Source: Thozetella sp. PMI_491 | Lineage: Eukaryota; Ascomycota; Sordariomycetes; Chaetosphaeriales; Chaetosphaeriaceae | DNA length: 64,000 nt | Direction of reading: 5' to 3' | Assembly: GCA_021432635.1 (NCBI GenBank) | Contig: MU270078.1 | Coordinates: forward strand, 1 to 64,000 | Shown: piece after piece, positions 12,489 through 24,117 of the stretch | How positions within the stretch are numbered: position 1 is the first letter of the stretch | How the letters are laid out: every line of letters begins with the position of its first letter | Translations under genes and position numbers: made by a program | Notes under the pieces: model-generated | The model's database searches: none | Seen by the model: the letters and a program-made list of their open reading frames with translations, nothing else | Told to the model about the DNA's origin: nothing

Positions 12489-13920
12489 GGAGCAGGAGCA
12501 GCAGCAGCAAGACTTCGAGAATGGCAGCCAGTTCGCGAACCATGCGGCACCCACGGCGGCTAAAGCAGTGAGCGAAGGCGACGCGCAAACGGCGCCGTGG
12601 AAGCCCAGCCTGCCGCCGCACCCCTCGGCCGCAGGCACGTCAACCCACAGCCTCATGCTCGATTTCGATGGCATCGGCTTCTCCATGGAAGAAATCACAC
12701 CCGAGTCGGACAACGCCCTCGGGAGCGTCACCCTCGTGGATGGTGCATTGGATTTAGAAGCGACCGGCGACTCCAACAACGCCATGCGGATGGAGCCATC
12801 GGCTATGGCCTACTCCACCCCCACGTCGCGAGCCTACGACAATCTTGCCTTTGACACCTGGGATTGGACCACCCTCGGCGGTAGCGATGCCTTGCCGGCC
12901 GCCTCGGCCATGGACCTTGACGACAACGGTCTGCTGGTGGGCACCGATGCGGAACAAGACCTCGGGGCGCCGGAACCTATGAACGGGCCTAGCGGAGAGG
13001 CCGATCTGCTCTCTCCCGACGGCATGCTCAACTATTCCAGCCTCCTCCAACCTTCCCCCCCGTCGACTGAGTCTGTTCCGCCCCCGCCGGCGCGCGTCAC
13101 GCCCGCATCCTCGTCGCCGCAGACCACGGCAGTCCCCCGTGCCGCCGAGAGCGGAGGAGAGCCGCTCAAGGACGGTGAGGCCCAGCCCTGCGGTGGGACG
13201 TGCTACAAGTCCCTCTCCGAGATCTTGGCGAAGCTGGGCGAGTGCGACTCCGACGCCGACGACCAGGACGACGCCGCGTCGATCGACACACTACTGGGCT
13301 TGGACCGGGAGCTGCAGAACACGGCGCGGAAGGCCTTCGACTGCCAGCGCTGCATGGAGAAAGCAAGCAGCCAGAATATGCTCATGCTGCTGTACTTGAG
13401 CTTGGACAATCTACTCAAGCTCTTCGAGAAGCAGCAGCAGCAGCAACACTATCAGGAGCCGCCCCCACCGCCGTCCGCGTTAGCGCTGCCGCAGAAGCCC
13501 CTAGGCGTGTGCATGAGGACTCTCGCGCGGGAGCAGACCCCATGGAGGGCCCGGGTGTCGGCGGCCGCAACCGCGTCCGCCGCACGCCGGGCAAGCGTGC
13601 CGGGGGGGCAGGAGCGGCCGGGACACCCGGCCCCGGCGGTCTATCCGGCGGGCCCGTCGCCGAGCCGCGGTCACCCATTCCCATGGACGAACAAGTCCCT
13701 AATGGTTGGTGGCTTCGCCGTGGACGACGCGGTCAAGGCCGACTTCCTTCGACACCTAGTGCTGGACTATGTAGAGAACCTGCTCTCCATCCTGGCCGAG
13801 CTGGAGGTAGAAGCCGACGCTATACTACGAGGCGTCAATCGCAGCATGGCAAAGGACAAAGCAATAGACATCTACAAGCGAGCATTTTTCCTCCGAGGGA
13901 GGCTTCGGTTGAACAAGTGA
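12037..13920 (+). CDS. Zn2Cys6 transcription factor, AflR type (probable cluster regulator)
   Basis: A single open frame of 627 residues. The N-terminal binuclear zinc cluster is complete: Cys17, 20, 27, 34, 37 and 44 with spacing 2-6-6-2-6, followed by a basic linker ending GRPPKR, as in the AflR subfamily. Residues about 120-165 form a Gln/Glu-rich low-complexity segment. A central acidic, Ser/Pro-rich stretch resembles an activation region. The C-terminal part (about 388-627) matches the fungal regulatory domain seen in aflatoxin-type regulators, with CxxC in FDCQRCMEKAS and a helical end around FLRHLVLDYVENLL. Proteins of this type sit in polyketide clusters and activate their genes through TCG-N5-CGA-like sites. 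Its position among PKS and tailoring genes supports a pathway-specific role. A small intron in the low-complexity region between 13440 and 13680 cannot be excluded. Confidence 0.9.
12438..12510. repeat. CAG/CAA trinucleotide repeat (coding poly-Gln)
   Basis: A mixed CAG/CAA run encodes the Gln-rich segment of the AflR-type regulator. It is in frame and probably length-variable between strains. Confidence 0.9.
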
Positions 13921-14080
13921 GCAAACTGCATACTCCTAATCTTGGCACATTCTCCCCGGCCAGGAGGGATTGCATGTACTTTTTCATTGCCTACGGACCG
14001 AAGGAACCAGAGAAGAAGGAGGCATAGCTCGCGTAGGGGTGGCGGGCGAATCTCTTGGCTTGTCCCCTTACTGTCCTCCC

Positions 14081-15819
14081 TCATATGACGCCTCTCGGCG
14101 GTCCTGCTCCGCCCCCTTCCAGCACGGGCTGCGCGGCGGGGAAGAGGCCCCGAGGATTCAGCCTCCTCTTCAAGTCCCTCAGCCGAGCAACCGTCTTGTC
14201 GCCGAAGAAGCGGACGACGTCGCAGTGCTCAGGACGTGACAGACTCCAGTAACCACGCGCTAGGCTCTGGTTGGTGGCGACGGCCGCGCGGTATAGGCCG
14301 TTGGCCCACCGCTGGGCGGATTCTTTCTGTTCCGGCGTCGCGCCCGGCGGCGCAAAGCCCGAGGGTGTCAAGACGAAATGCTCCTCGCGGTGAGCCCAGG
14401 CGGCCGTAGCGTCAGGCTGCAGGGCGCGGCCGTGCGCGTGGTGTACCAGCACGGCCGACGTGCCTCCAGCCGGTGCCGGATGAGCCAGGAGAACGTCGAT
14501 CAGCTCGGGCGACAAGCGGGCGGCCGTCAGAGAGTTCATGTACCAATAGCCCCGGGCATTGACGGCGGGATCTCGGTGCAAGTGTTCGTGGAACTCCAGG
14601 ATCGAGCCTATTGAGAGTCGTTCAGGCTTGCTTAGTTCTTTTCGGTCATCACTGTCCCGATTCCAGAAAAGCACGCGAGTTCGCGCGAGAGGGGAGAGAG
14701 TCGAGAGAGATCAGAGAAGGAGGAGGAAGATGCAATGGGGAGGAAAGCAGCAGCCGCAGAGCCTACAAGAAAAGCAAAGCCAGAGAGAGGGAAGTGGACA
14801 AATCCAGGCAGGAACAGAGAAGTGAGAGGTGGAACGAGTCTCTTACTTTCAGCTACAGTGTCGAGCGCGGGAGCGCCTAGCTCCTCTACCAGTCTTTCAT
14901 GGTACGCCCAGCCAGCAGCTATGCTCTCGGCAGTGCTCGCATCTTCGTCAGAGATCCATGTGAACAAGACGTTGATGGTCGGCCCGAGCTGCTCGGTTGT
15001 GTTGATCGTCAGCTCGCCACTGAAGTTATGTGGTAGTCCCTCATCGCATAGACGCTGGAAGCGTGTCAGCGCGCGATCGCCCGTGGACCAAAGATATGCC
15101 ATCACGCCCGCGAGGAAACGCGGCTTAGGGCGCACCCGCAGCCGCAGCTCGCAGATAACACCAAAGTTGCCCAGACCCGCGCCACGCAGCGCCCACAGCA
15201 ACTCGTCGTCGTCGTCGGTATCGATGATCTGTCCGTCGGCGGTGATCAAATGCGCCCCCAGCACGTTGTCCGCGCCCATCCCCCACAGGCCCGTCGATAT
15301 TCCATAGCCGCCGCCGCACGACCACCCAGTCACGCCCACGGTACCAACCCAGCCCGTCCCGGCGCTAAGGCCCCTCTCGTCTAGCGCCTGCTGCATCTCG
15401 ATAGCCGTGATGCCGGGCCCGATGGCCACTACCCGTGTCCTGTCGTCAGCGGGCACGGACGGCAGCAACCGTACCCATTTCATAAAGCGCAGGTCGAGCT
15501 GCACAGCTGAGGCCAAGGCATTCCGCCCGTAGGCGTCGTGCCCACCGCCACGCACCGTCAGGGGCAGCGGCGGCGTCTGCGTGCTACAATACTGTACCGT
15601 TGCTCGCAGCTGATCTGTTGTTGCTGGAAAGACGATAGCGAGGGGTGCAATAGTATTGCAGGCATTGTATTCCTCGTGCAGGACAGCGTACTCGGGAGAC
15701 GAAGGGGTGATGATCCCAATACGAGGTTTTGTGGCGTGTAAGGAAAGCAAGCTGGGTGCTTCTTCTGCAAGGATCTTGGGATTCGTTTCTGGGATGGAAG
15801 GCGTAATCAGGAATGTCAT
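14081..15819 (-). CDS. FAD-linked oxidoreductase, berberine-bridge-enzyme-like
   Basis: Exon 1 (14847-15819) and exon 2 (14638 is the last intron base; exon 14081-14637) join in phase 1 across a 209-nt intron, giving about 509 residues. The N-terminal half is an FAD_binding_4 (PCMH) domain: VRGGGHDAYGRNA carries the histidine used for covalent FAD attachment, and WSCGGGYGISTGLWGMGADN is the glycine-rich FAD-binding segment. The cysteine that gives the second covalent FAD bond in bicovalent members is not seen in the preceding TGWVGTVG segment, so monocovalent attachment is expected. The C-terminal BBE region ends in LNPRGLFP. Such enzymes catalyse two-electron oxidations, cyclisations or dehydrogenations in fungal pathways. 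It is convergent with the regulator (160 bp between stop codons). An in-frame ATG at 15891 could extend it by 24 residues; 15819 gives a more usual start. No clear signal peptide is visible, unlike many secreted relatives. Confidence 0.88.
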
Positions 15820-16474
15820 TGTGGATTTCGATCTGAATAACACATCATAATGCCCGCAAGACGGCATGTGTCCCAAAATCGTTGCGCGCAATCCTCCATA
15901 TTAAGGGCTTTTCGGGGTTAGGCGTAAAATTGTCCGGGTACATTACTTGCAAAATTCCTGTTTTCCCTTTCTATCCCCGTTTTTAGCAAGATATGCCGAC
16001 TGCGATACAATGATGTGAATCCGCCGCGCCCTGCTTTGCCTACGATGTTACAAGTTACTCGCCTTCTGCGCAGCCAACGGGGAGTTTTGAGTCTCCAATA
16101 TGATTGGCTGCCCATGAAAGGCCCGATCAATTCGTGCTGCCAACATACCTGATTAGAACGGCGAAATTACCTCAGGTTGGTTGTTGGTGCACAAGGGAAA
16201 GTACTTGGGATACTCTGCTGGATGAAAAACGATGCACGCGCAACGACCCGCGGGTATAGGCCAACTTCCCTCATAATACGCTGCAGAGAACACGGCTGAA
16301 GCACTAGTGGTAGTTGAGGGAGCCTACTGCTTGGCTAAATGTTCTTTCCTAAGGGATACGTCGCCCATGTGATCAGGCCCACGCCCTTGGGCAGCTAACG
16401 AGATGCTGCAGCCGAAATTACGCCAAAAGAATTGTGTTGAAGTCCCCCGTGGATGGGGCAGTATTGGTAGTCCG
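15820..16474. promoter_or_regulatory. Intergenic region upstream of the FAD oxidase
   Basis: 655 bp between the FAD-oxidase start and the stop of the next minus-strand gene. It should carry the oxidase promoter and the 3' end of the dehydrogenase. No motif or gene stands out. Confidence 0.5.
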
Positions 16475-17652
16475 TCAGTAGTCGTGTTCTTTGTCTACAA
16501 GATTGAGCAGCTTTTCTCCCGAGTTCAGCCTCTCGAGATTTGCTTCCACTATCGCCAATATGCGATCCCAATAACGAGGACTCCGCCAACTCACGTGTGG
16601 CGTGATGATGATGTTCGGTGCCGTAAACAGAGGATGGCCGTCCGGCAGTGGCTCTGGATAGGTGACATCCAGGGCCGCGCCGCGGATCTTGCCCCGCTGG
16701 AGCGCCTCTAGCAGAGCGTCTGGATTGACGTGCTTGCCCCTTGCTACATTAGAGAGGAATGTCTTTCGCTTGCTCTTCGCAAGTATGTCAAGCTGCTCCC
16801 TGTCGATGATGAATTCGGTGGACTTGGTGAGCGGCAGCGAGATCACGAGGATGTCCAAGCCGTGGCCTAAGAAGTCGTTGACCGCAGCCTTGGAGGTGCC
16901 ATGAAACCATCTAGTCGGAATGAGGCCGTCCGGATCTCCCATTCCTGGGATGCAGTAGCTGTCGTCTTTGCGATCTTCGGCTGTGACCCGCGGGGACCGA
17001 GTGAAAGCGTATACTTCCATGCCCATGGCTGCGGCTAGACGCGCACATTGGCGGCCAACCGCACCGTAGCCCAGGATCCCCATGCGCAACCCTGAGGAGT
17101 CTTGGATATCAGATAACTGATTGCACCACTTCGCATCCTTCTGGAAGGCGATGTAGTTTAGAAAGCCATGGCTGGTCATCAGCCAGGTCCCCATAACCCA
17201 CTCCGCAATCTGTGGTCTAGGGGCCTGTTAGCGTTTCGCTCTCTATTTTTGTAATTTTACTTTTTACTTCATGAATCCCACAGGAGCTCTTACGGTTGTG
17301 CTCCATTAGCCGTGCAAAAGGCGACATCTCGATTTTTATAAACCTCGTGCCCATACCACTTGTCTGCGCTCGCCGACGTGAGCTGTACATAGCGGACCTG
17401 AGACATGAGATGGGCCGGGTGCGGTGGGAACAGGCAGGCAATTGTGACGCCCTTCCATTTCTGCGGTGCTATGTCATGCTCCATGTCTTTGCTCCCAGGT
17501 GACCAGCGCAGCGGTATCCACCTCACTTCCAGCCCGGGGTATCTACTTTCAATCTTGGCGATCCATTCTTCGTTGGGCTCTAGAGGTATTTGGAGCAAGA
17601 GAATATCAGTGCTGAGCTTGCATATGTCAATGCTGCCATGTTCAGGGGCCAT
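16475..17652 (-). CDS. D-isomer-specific 2-hydroxyacid dehydrogenase
   Basis: Exon 1 (17294-17652) and exon 2 (16475-17216) join in phase 2 across a 77-nt intron with GTAAGA and CTAG borders, giving about 366 residues. The join restores PPQIAEWVMGTWL, typical of the catalytic-domain end. The NAD(P)-binding Rossmann motif is GILGYGAVGRQCARLA. The catalytic triad is readable: Arg in SNVARGKHVN, Glu in DVTYPEPLP, and His in IIITPHVSW. Members reduce 2-oxoacids or related alpha-keto compounds to D-2-hydroxyacids, or run in reverse. This is unusual beside a non-reducing PKS. It may act on a side chain or a separately made acyl unit, which is inference. Its promoter contains a G15 run. The ATG at 17652 begins a normal N-terminus; an upstream in-frame ATG near 17724 reads through low-complexity DNA and is less likely. 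Confidence 0.92.
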
Positions 17653-18160
17653 AATTAACTTTCGATTGTGCAAACAATATGCTTGTCGAAGTGACGGGGG
17701 GGGGGGGGGGTTGTACGCCGACAAGAAGTCTTGCTCGCTAGATCAAAGAATGTATTGGGAAGTAGTAAAGAGAGGTGGGAAGGCCAGGCCAAGGGTGGAT
17801 ATTTTATAAAAAGACCCGAGGGACGTACGAGCATATTTCCAATTTCCATGGGCTCATATTCGCTGCGGGTGAAACATGCACGGCTCCGTTGAACGAGTGG
17901 ACTAATTTGTTCCGCAGACGACATCCAGGAGCGTCTTGCAATATTAACCAGCGGGACATCTAGTATGATGCTCATTCGACACCTGCAAAACTGGATTTAT
18001 CGTAATATAACGCTACTAGTTACAGTCACGAATCGGCTCACGAAACTCAATGCCGTAGGCAAGAATGCAAGCCATTGTGCAGCGCAGCCAGCGTTATGTT
18101 ATCGACTATCTAAGTAGCGTCGGTTGAAGATCTACTACGCGCCCATACCAGTGAAGGACC
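17653..18160. promoter_or_regulatory. Intergenic region with a G15 homopolymer
   Basis: 508 bp between the dehydrogenase start and the methyltransferase stop. A run of 15 G at 17696-17710 lies about 45 bp upstream of the dehydrogenase ATG, in its promoter or 5' leader. No gene is seen. Confidence 0.6.
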
Positions 18161-19085
18161 TTATTGTTTCCACTTAAGGATAGACATGCCATCATACAGC
18201 GGGAGTACGAGGCTGTCAATCCTAGGGTCGTTACGACAAAACTCATTCAATTTCTTCATGGCCTTGCCGCATTCAATCCAGTAGGGCACTAGTTCCTGCT
18301 TGAGATGCGGGCCAGCGTTGGTGTCGATGGCCAGGCCTCGAGAGAATACTAAGGCCGAAGAAGTCAGCGTTGGGCCAAATGAAAATGGAACGTAATAGCC
18401 CTCGGATCACTCATATGATATTCAGGAAAGACCATCTGTTACTAACCGTTGTCGCAGATAATGATTCCGTTTTGGGACAGAAGCTTCCGATCCAGGATCT
18501 CCTTCACGTAGCCCTCGTATCCTTCTTTGTCTGCGTCGACAAAAACAATGTCGAAGACGCCCGAAAGCGTCTTTAGTGTATCTTGGGCTGGCCCTTCGAT
18601 AAGCGTCACACGATCTCTCAACCCATACTTGTCGATGTTCCTGTTCGTTGCATTAATCATGCGAGGCTCTATCTCGAGAGTGATAATCTCGGCTTGCGTC
18701 TTGGTCGTGGCCTCATGCCAGGCAACTACGCTGAAGCCTGAGTAGCTGCCGATCTCGAGTACTACGTGAGCATGTGACGTTAGACTTCAATCCCGCTCGC
18801 ATAGTGGAGGTGTACCGCACTTCTCTTGGGTTGAAGAATCTCGGCCAGGAACTTGTTTGTAGCTCCCTGCAGGGGCGAAGACATCTTGTCCGCGTCCTCA
18901 AACTGGCTGCTAGTCCACTCCCATACCTCTTGCATGCTCTCGGATATGCCATCCGTGTAGTTTTCGCAATACTGGGTAGCCTTGGCTGCTTGCTCGGGCT
19001 GTCGTTCGGAATATACATCACGTCTTAGCGAATAAGGCTCCTGTGAGATTGTTAGAGGAGAGACACACCGTGAAGGACAAGACAC
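18161..19085 (-). CDS. SAM-dependent O-methyltransferase (caffeoyl-CoA OMT / COMT-like)
   Basis: Three exons, 18821-19085, 18447-18761 and 18161-18348, joined in phase 1 each time, give about 255 residues. The first junction restores PKRILEIGSYSGFS, the SAM-binding motif I. Further family motifs are EIITLEIEP (motif post-I), DIVFVDADKEGY (the acidic metal-binding motif) and IIICDNV-FSRG, restored across the second junction. These are the class I cation-dependent OMT signatures, so it should methylate a catechol or phenol hydroxyl of a small molecule. The first donor is GTGCGG, a weak site; the branch point TCTAAC supports that intron. The start is the least certain part: 19085 is the only in-frame ATG, and an upstream exon is possible. 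It lies in a head-to-tail row with the dehydrogenase and FAD oxidase on the minus strand, consistent with a tailoring role for the polyketide phenol. Confidence 0.9.
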
Positions 19086-20421
19086 TGGTCTTCATCTTGG
19101 GCGAACTTCTTATTCGGGTATCCGAGAGCGGAATATGCACGCAGATATCAAAGTCGAGGGGTTGCGAAGAGGTTGGATGTTCTGGAAAGTATGCCCCCAA
19201 AGGTGAGCACGAGCTTAAGCCTAGTTAAATATCATCGTGGCTAGACACACTCACTATAGGTGACTACAAAGTATAACACCAAGGGTCAGTGGTTGATCGA
19301 GAGGGCCGAGCCCAGAACCGTCCGCGGAGGTCATGGTCTAGGAACACCGAAGGGAGTGTGATAGTTGCTACCACGACGTGAATGGCAGCCTCCCTCGACG
19401 GATTTTGCGGCCCTCCGAGGGTGGTCGGACGCATGTACCTCGGGAAACCCCATATCTTTCCAGTGCCGTGTCTTGCCCAGCCACATGGGTGATGAAGAAG
19501 TATGATCGCTACCAGCGGAAACAAGAACATGCCGCAATTTGACATCTCACCGAAAATCTGTAGAGTCAAGTCTCACAATGTTGAGTATTTGCTCTCTCGC
19601 TTCTATTCGTGGCCCCCAATCTCTTCATTGCCAAAGTAGCCGCGGCTGGTTTTCTGTACACAGGTTTGTTACCATAGGTGGTATTAACAGACGGAAGGAT
19701 ACAGAAGTAGCTCAATCGGATTAGTTTGCCAAATTTTACGATTCTGCAGTCCTAGGTTGTACCTGCGGTCATAAAAAAAACGTATGGTGCTACCAGATAC
19801 GTGTACATTTTTGTAGGCTGCGAGCTTGGGCGCGGCAAAGGTCTGAGTACCTGATGAGAGTATATTTAAGATTCCACTGGCCCGTCAACTCAGTGAATAT
19901 TTCCGCACCTCCAAATACAGTAGACACAAAACACCATGTAGCTGTGTTCTGGTTCTTCTCTACCTGTCCTGTTTACTTATAATTTACGTTCGAGATCCTA
20001 GCCTACCTAAATCTAATGTATAATATCTTGGTAAATGCTACACTGGGACGTAAGAACTTGCGAAACAGAGAGCGAGCAACCTTAATCTGCGATCAGTATT
20101 AACTGCCGACAATATATGGGTTATCAGGGGAAATATGGAGATGTGTGCATGAGCTCATTTATACCACAGACCAGCGTATCATCGCGTGCGTTGCTTCAAA
20201 CATGTCTTGTGCGTTTAATACCTTTAATACTGAAGTAGGTAGAGTGTAATTGGTGTTCCTTTGTCAACCGGAATCTGCTAACACGAAGCAGCAGATCCGA
20301 AATTTTTAAAAGTCCGGTAGCCTAGAGGTGCCACATGTGCGATCTTGCAATAACTGCAACGGCTCTGGAGGATGATTATTTCGTGCCTTCATGACTCGAT
20401 GTACCCATATGACAGTATGAT
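19086..20421. other. Intergenic region, no gene seen
   Basis: 1.3 kb between the O-methyltransferase start and the MFS transporter stop. Small ORFs on both strands (for example 19264-19569 minus) have no family-like content. It becomes A/T-richer from about 19740 onward. It should hold the methyltransferase promoter. Confidence 0.5.
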
Positions 20422-22286
20422 TCAGAACTGAGTCCATCGGTGTCTAGCGGCGAAGCTTCTTGCTCTCTTTCCCCATATGTACATTGGTATCGTGAACAGG
20501 GTTAGCACAATCGAAATTCCCGAGATCAGGAAGAAGCTAGATCTAACGCCTTTTGTCGTGACCCAGTCGTTAGCATAGAAAGTTAGTCCGAAAGCGAACA
20601 TATTTTTCACAAGATTTATCAACCCAAAGGCGTCCGCAGCCGATTTGCGATGACTATCGCAAACGTATGCCACTGTTCCCGTGATGCCAAGCACGACACC
20701 AAAGTTAATTAGCCCTATACCTATGATCACGGGTACTTCCCACGCCTCATCACGGTAGAGCGACTCGCCCCAGGCAAAGCCACCGGCTCCTGTGAAGAGA
20801 AGATATACAGCCATGACGGGAAGACGGAATTCGGGTTCTTGGAATTGTGCGCAGGTTAGGGGCCGCCTGAGACGAAGGGAGCAGAGTGACAGGGTTAGGC
20901 TCGACACATACCAAAAGTACCCCCGTTCCGTCTGGACATATACTTGGCTACTCCGTCTGTGGCCGGACCGGAGAGTAGCGTACCCACGGCGGATGCTACA
21001 AACGATGACATGCTGATCGCCCCTACTGCGCTGACTGAGAAGTTGTAGGGTGGTTCTGAGAAGATCTGGGATAGCGTTATGGATATTAGGATTAGCCACC
21101 AGACATATGAAATGAGCAGTAGAGTAGCCCAGATCACAACGGGAGACGAGATCATCTGAAATGGGTCGAGGAATGTCGTCCACAGAGGCGTAGGGTTTTG
21201 GTATCCATCGTATGGGAGCATTGAGCGGAGGAACGTAGTTTTCTCGTTGTAATTGGGCCCACTTGGTTCGAAGCTTTCGGATTGCTCGATACGCTTCGTG
21301 CAACCCTTCTCTCCCTCTTCCTCTCCAACAGCAACGACTTTGTCCTTAGTGTCTATGTCAATCGTTCCTGGACGGCGGTAGGCAGACTCGGGCATGAAAA
21401 GCACAGTGAGGATTAGGTTGATCACAGATGCGCCACCCATGGCGTGGAGGCATATTCTATAGGACCCGTACTGGATAATGGAGCCAGCTGTTGGAAAGTG
21501 TCAGAATACCTCGCCTCACATGCTTGAAATACAAACTCACCAATGGGAGATGCAAGACTGATTCCTCCAAGAACCCCGAAATTGTATATCGCAGAGCGAA
21601 ACCCTCTCTCGTGAACAAACCAGATGTCGGTAATGGAGGCCGGTACCAGTGCTTCCATAGGCGCCATGCAGAAGCCTTGCAGAGTGCGAGCTGCTACAAG
21701 CGACCCAAAGCTCGTAGCCACAGCGCCCCAAAAGCAGCTCCCTACGAGTCCCAACGCACTTATAAGGTATACCGGTCGCTTGCCTATCTTGGCGGCCACG
21801 ATATTACAAATTAAGCAGCCAATAGCCAAGGCTCCAGTGCAAGAGCCTTGCAATCCGAGAGCTAGTGTCTGGAGAGGCACGTCGAATTGGATCGCCAAGG
21901 GAACCAAGGCAGAGGTGAGAAGCGGTCCGAGTGCTGGGGAAATGACTTGGTTAGTATATTCTTGAATACCACCAGTCGCTCGCTGTAGTATATAGTAGTG
22001 AACAGTTCGCCTGGGGCAGCAGGTTGAAGTGACATTTACCTCCAGTAACACCGCAGCCATATGCAAAGGCGACCGTGAACATCTCCTTCTTCCAGCGCGG
22101 CCAGTTGTACGGGTCATTGGGAGAATCTGACGGTTGTGGTACAAGTACAATCTTCCCACTGGCGTCATGCTTTAGCAAGCTGTGATCTATGCCTTGAAGA
22201 TCGATGTCTCCTTGTCCTATTTCGCTCAGAGGTGAAGTTCCAGGGACATGCTCGAGTTTTGTGTCTTCTAGAACTCCGAGACCCAT
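20422..22286 (-). CDS. MFS transporter (DHA-type drug/metabolite exporter)
   Basis: Four exons: 22040-22286, 21541-21933, 20912-21487 and 20422-20837, with all three junctions in phase 1 and canonical borders. The protein is about 543 residues. It starts with a cytosolic N-tail containing LEHVPGT and NDPYNWPRWKK, usual just before the first membrane segment of fungal cluster MFS proteins. About twelve hydrophobic segments follow, with a central charged loop (DIDTKDKVVAVGEEEGEKG) between the halves. The junctions restore VTGALGPLLTSA and GGTFEPEFRLP, the latter a signature of this subfamily. It should export the pathway product across the plasma membrane by proton antiport, giving secretion and some self-protection. 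An in-frame ATG at 22331 would add 15 residues; 22286 fits the family start better. It shares a 680-bp divergent promoter region with the AsaB-like gene. Confidence 0.93.
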
Positions 22287-22965
22287 TTTTCTGTCTTGCG
22301 ATCTTAGGCGTTCGAGTTCGCATTGGGCCACGGAGCCGGATTAGGGGAACTAGGCCAACTGGCACTTACCACTCGATACTAATGCGAACAAGGCATCTCT
22401 ATATCATCTCGATTATCGTGCCGAGCACCAGGGAGTGGGGCTAGTGAGTATTTTCTAGAGTGGGTAATGTTTCCGTGCCTACGAGAAGTTGACAGCTGGC
22501 ACGATGCACACCACATCCGAATGCAGTGAGTGGAATTACGAAAATGCCAATAAATAAAAGCAGAAGCAATCTATACTTTATACGGAAGGTGGAAGCGAAG
22601 GTGTGGTACATCTCTCTGGCTCCTCTGGCCCAGAGATCCGGGCTGCATGCTATATCGAGCCTAGCTACACCCAGGGCCGCAAAGGCCTCAACTGTTATGA
22701 GCAATCCCCGGGCCACTAGCACGGAAGACCACAGAAACTACCCGACTCAAAGTCATCTGATCTATTTGAGACAACCCTCCCAGAAGTGCAATTGTTTCTT
22801 GTTCAGTGCTGATATAGCGATGGTGTAAGCTAAATACCATGAGCCAGGAAGATATGGGAGAGTAGATTTTGTCCAATGCTTAGCCAACCTGAAAATACCA
22901 ATTGTATAGACTCTTTTCCTGTGTGTTCGCGATCGGAATAACCAACTTCCACTCTCAAGAAGACA
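22287..22965. promoter_or_regulatory. Divergent promoter region, MFS exporter / AsaB-like oxygenase
   Basis: About 680 bp separate two divergently transcribed cluster genes, so a shared bidirectional control region is likely. I saw no clear regulator site. Small ORFs inside it are not convincing. Confidence 0.6.
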
Positions 22966-24117
22966 ATGGCTGCTGTAGCCCAACCGCCCGCATCCACTAC
23001 TGGGGTCAAGGCGATATCCAAGCGCACTCGTGTTGTTGAGACGACTCTGAACTATTACAAGCCTAATGAAGATGGCTCTCCACCGAATCCCACTTATTTT
23101 GACCGGCCTGAGACGTACGCTCAGCCGATGGAGTCTCACGCCGTCACCGTCACCGATGTCACTGGAGATGAACTAGAATACACCTTGGATAGCAGCGGAT
23201 TTCAATTCCATCCCCATTCGAGCGCTGAGAAGAATTTCGATGATGATGACCAAATTAGGGTGTCGTACTATGCGGAGATGGAGCAGCTCTTGAAAGACGT
23301 GTGAGTGATTCCGCTCGTATCCTTGGCTTTGCTGCCCTTATATCTCTGTCCCTATGGAACACAAGATGCTAAATCTTGCCTTCGGCATGACTATAGAACC
23401 GGTGCCAGCCGCGTTTTCATCTTTGACCATACCGTCCGGCGCCAGCAGCCCAATAATACTACCAAGGCACGCAACTTGAAGGGCCCCGTGACAAGGGTGC
23501 ATGTTGACCGTAAGATATCTCATCCTCGAATATCCATCAATTTTCTTGCGGCGTTGTGAGAACTCCTGTCGGTGCATGACTTGAAAGATAAGCAGTGTCA
23601 GGAGTTGTTACAACGCTATTGGTCTCCCCCTCCCCCGTTCCTAAACGTGCTGAAAAGAGACATCATTGCTGAAGCGAGGCATCTACAAGAATCGTATTCT
23701 TCATCTTTAGAACGCGTTACCTACCATTTGCCGGAGGAGGCAGAAACGCTGCTCAAGGGAAGGGTGCAAATCATCAACGTGTGGCGGCCGCTCGCACCTG
23801 TACTCCGAGATCCACTCGCAGTGGTGAACGCTAAAAGTGTGCCCGACAGCGACCTTATTCCCACCCCTTTCATCTTTCCAGGTCTCAATGCCGAGACTTT
23901 CTCGGTACTCTATAACCCCGCTCACCGATGGTATTTCAAATACGGCCTAACACCCGGTGAGGTGTTGTTTATCAAGATTTTTGACTCCAAGACGGACGGT
24001 CGCGCACGAAGGGTTCCACACACGGCGTTTGAAGACCCTAGCACAAGTCCTGAAGCCCCCGCCCGAGAAAGCATCGAAGTCCGGGCCTTGGTGTTCCACC
24101 CGGATGACTCCCGGTAG
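22966..24117 (+). CDS. AsaB/CmcJ-like (NvfI-type) hydroxylase/desaturase
   Basis: Three exons, 22966-23300, 23397-23509 and 23690-24117, give about 291 residues. The first join (phase 2) restores KDVTGASRVFIFDHTVRR, the start of the family core. The second (phase 1) restores VHVDQSYSSSLERV, containing the HxD pair expected of the metal site. The conserved IINVWRPLAPVLRDPLAV and the final His in NPAHRWYFKYGLTPGEV follow. This family, described for aspergillic acid (AsaB) and for the cephamycin CmcJ relatives, contains Fe(II)/2OG enzymes that hydroxylate, desaturate or form endoperoxides. The second intron is 180 nt and partly open in the downstream frame, so automated models may begin a false exon at 23572; the HVDQSY junction argues against that. 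It is divergent from the MFS gene and probably co-regulated. Confidence 0.9.

Noticed and set aside
12182-12785. Minus-strand ORFs opposite the regulator (Ala- and Cys-rich)
   Set aside because: These are antisense readings of the CAG/CAA repeat and its flanks.
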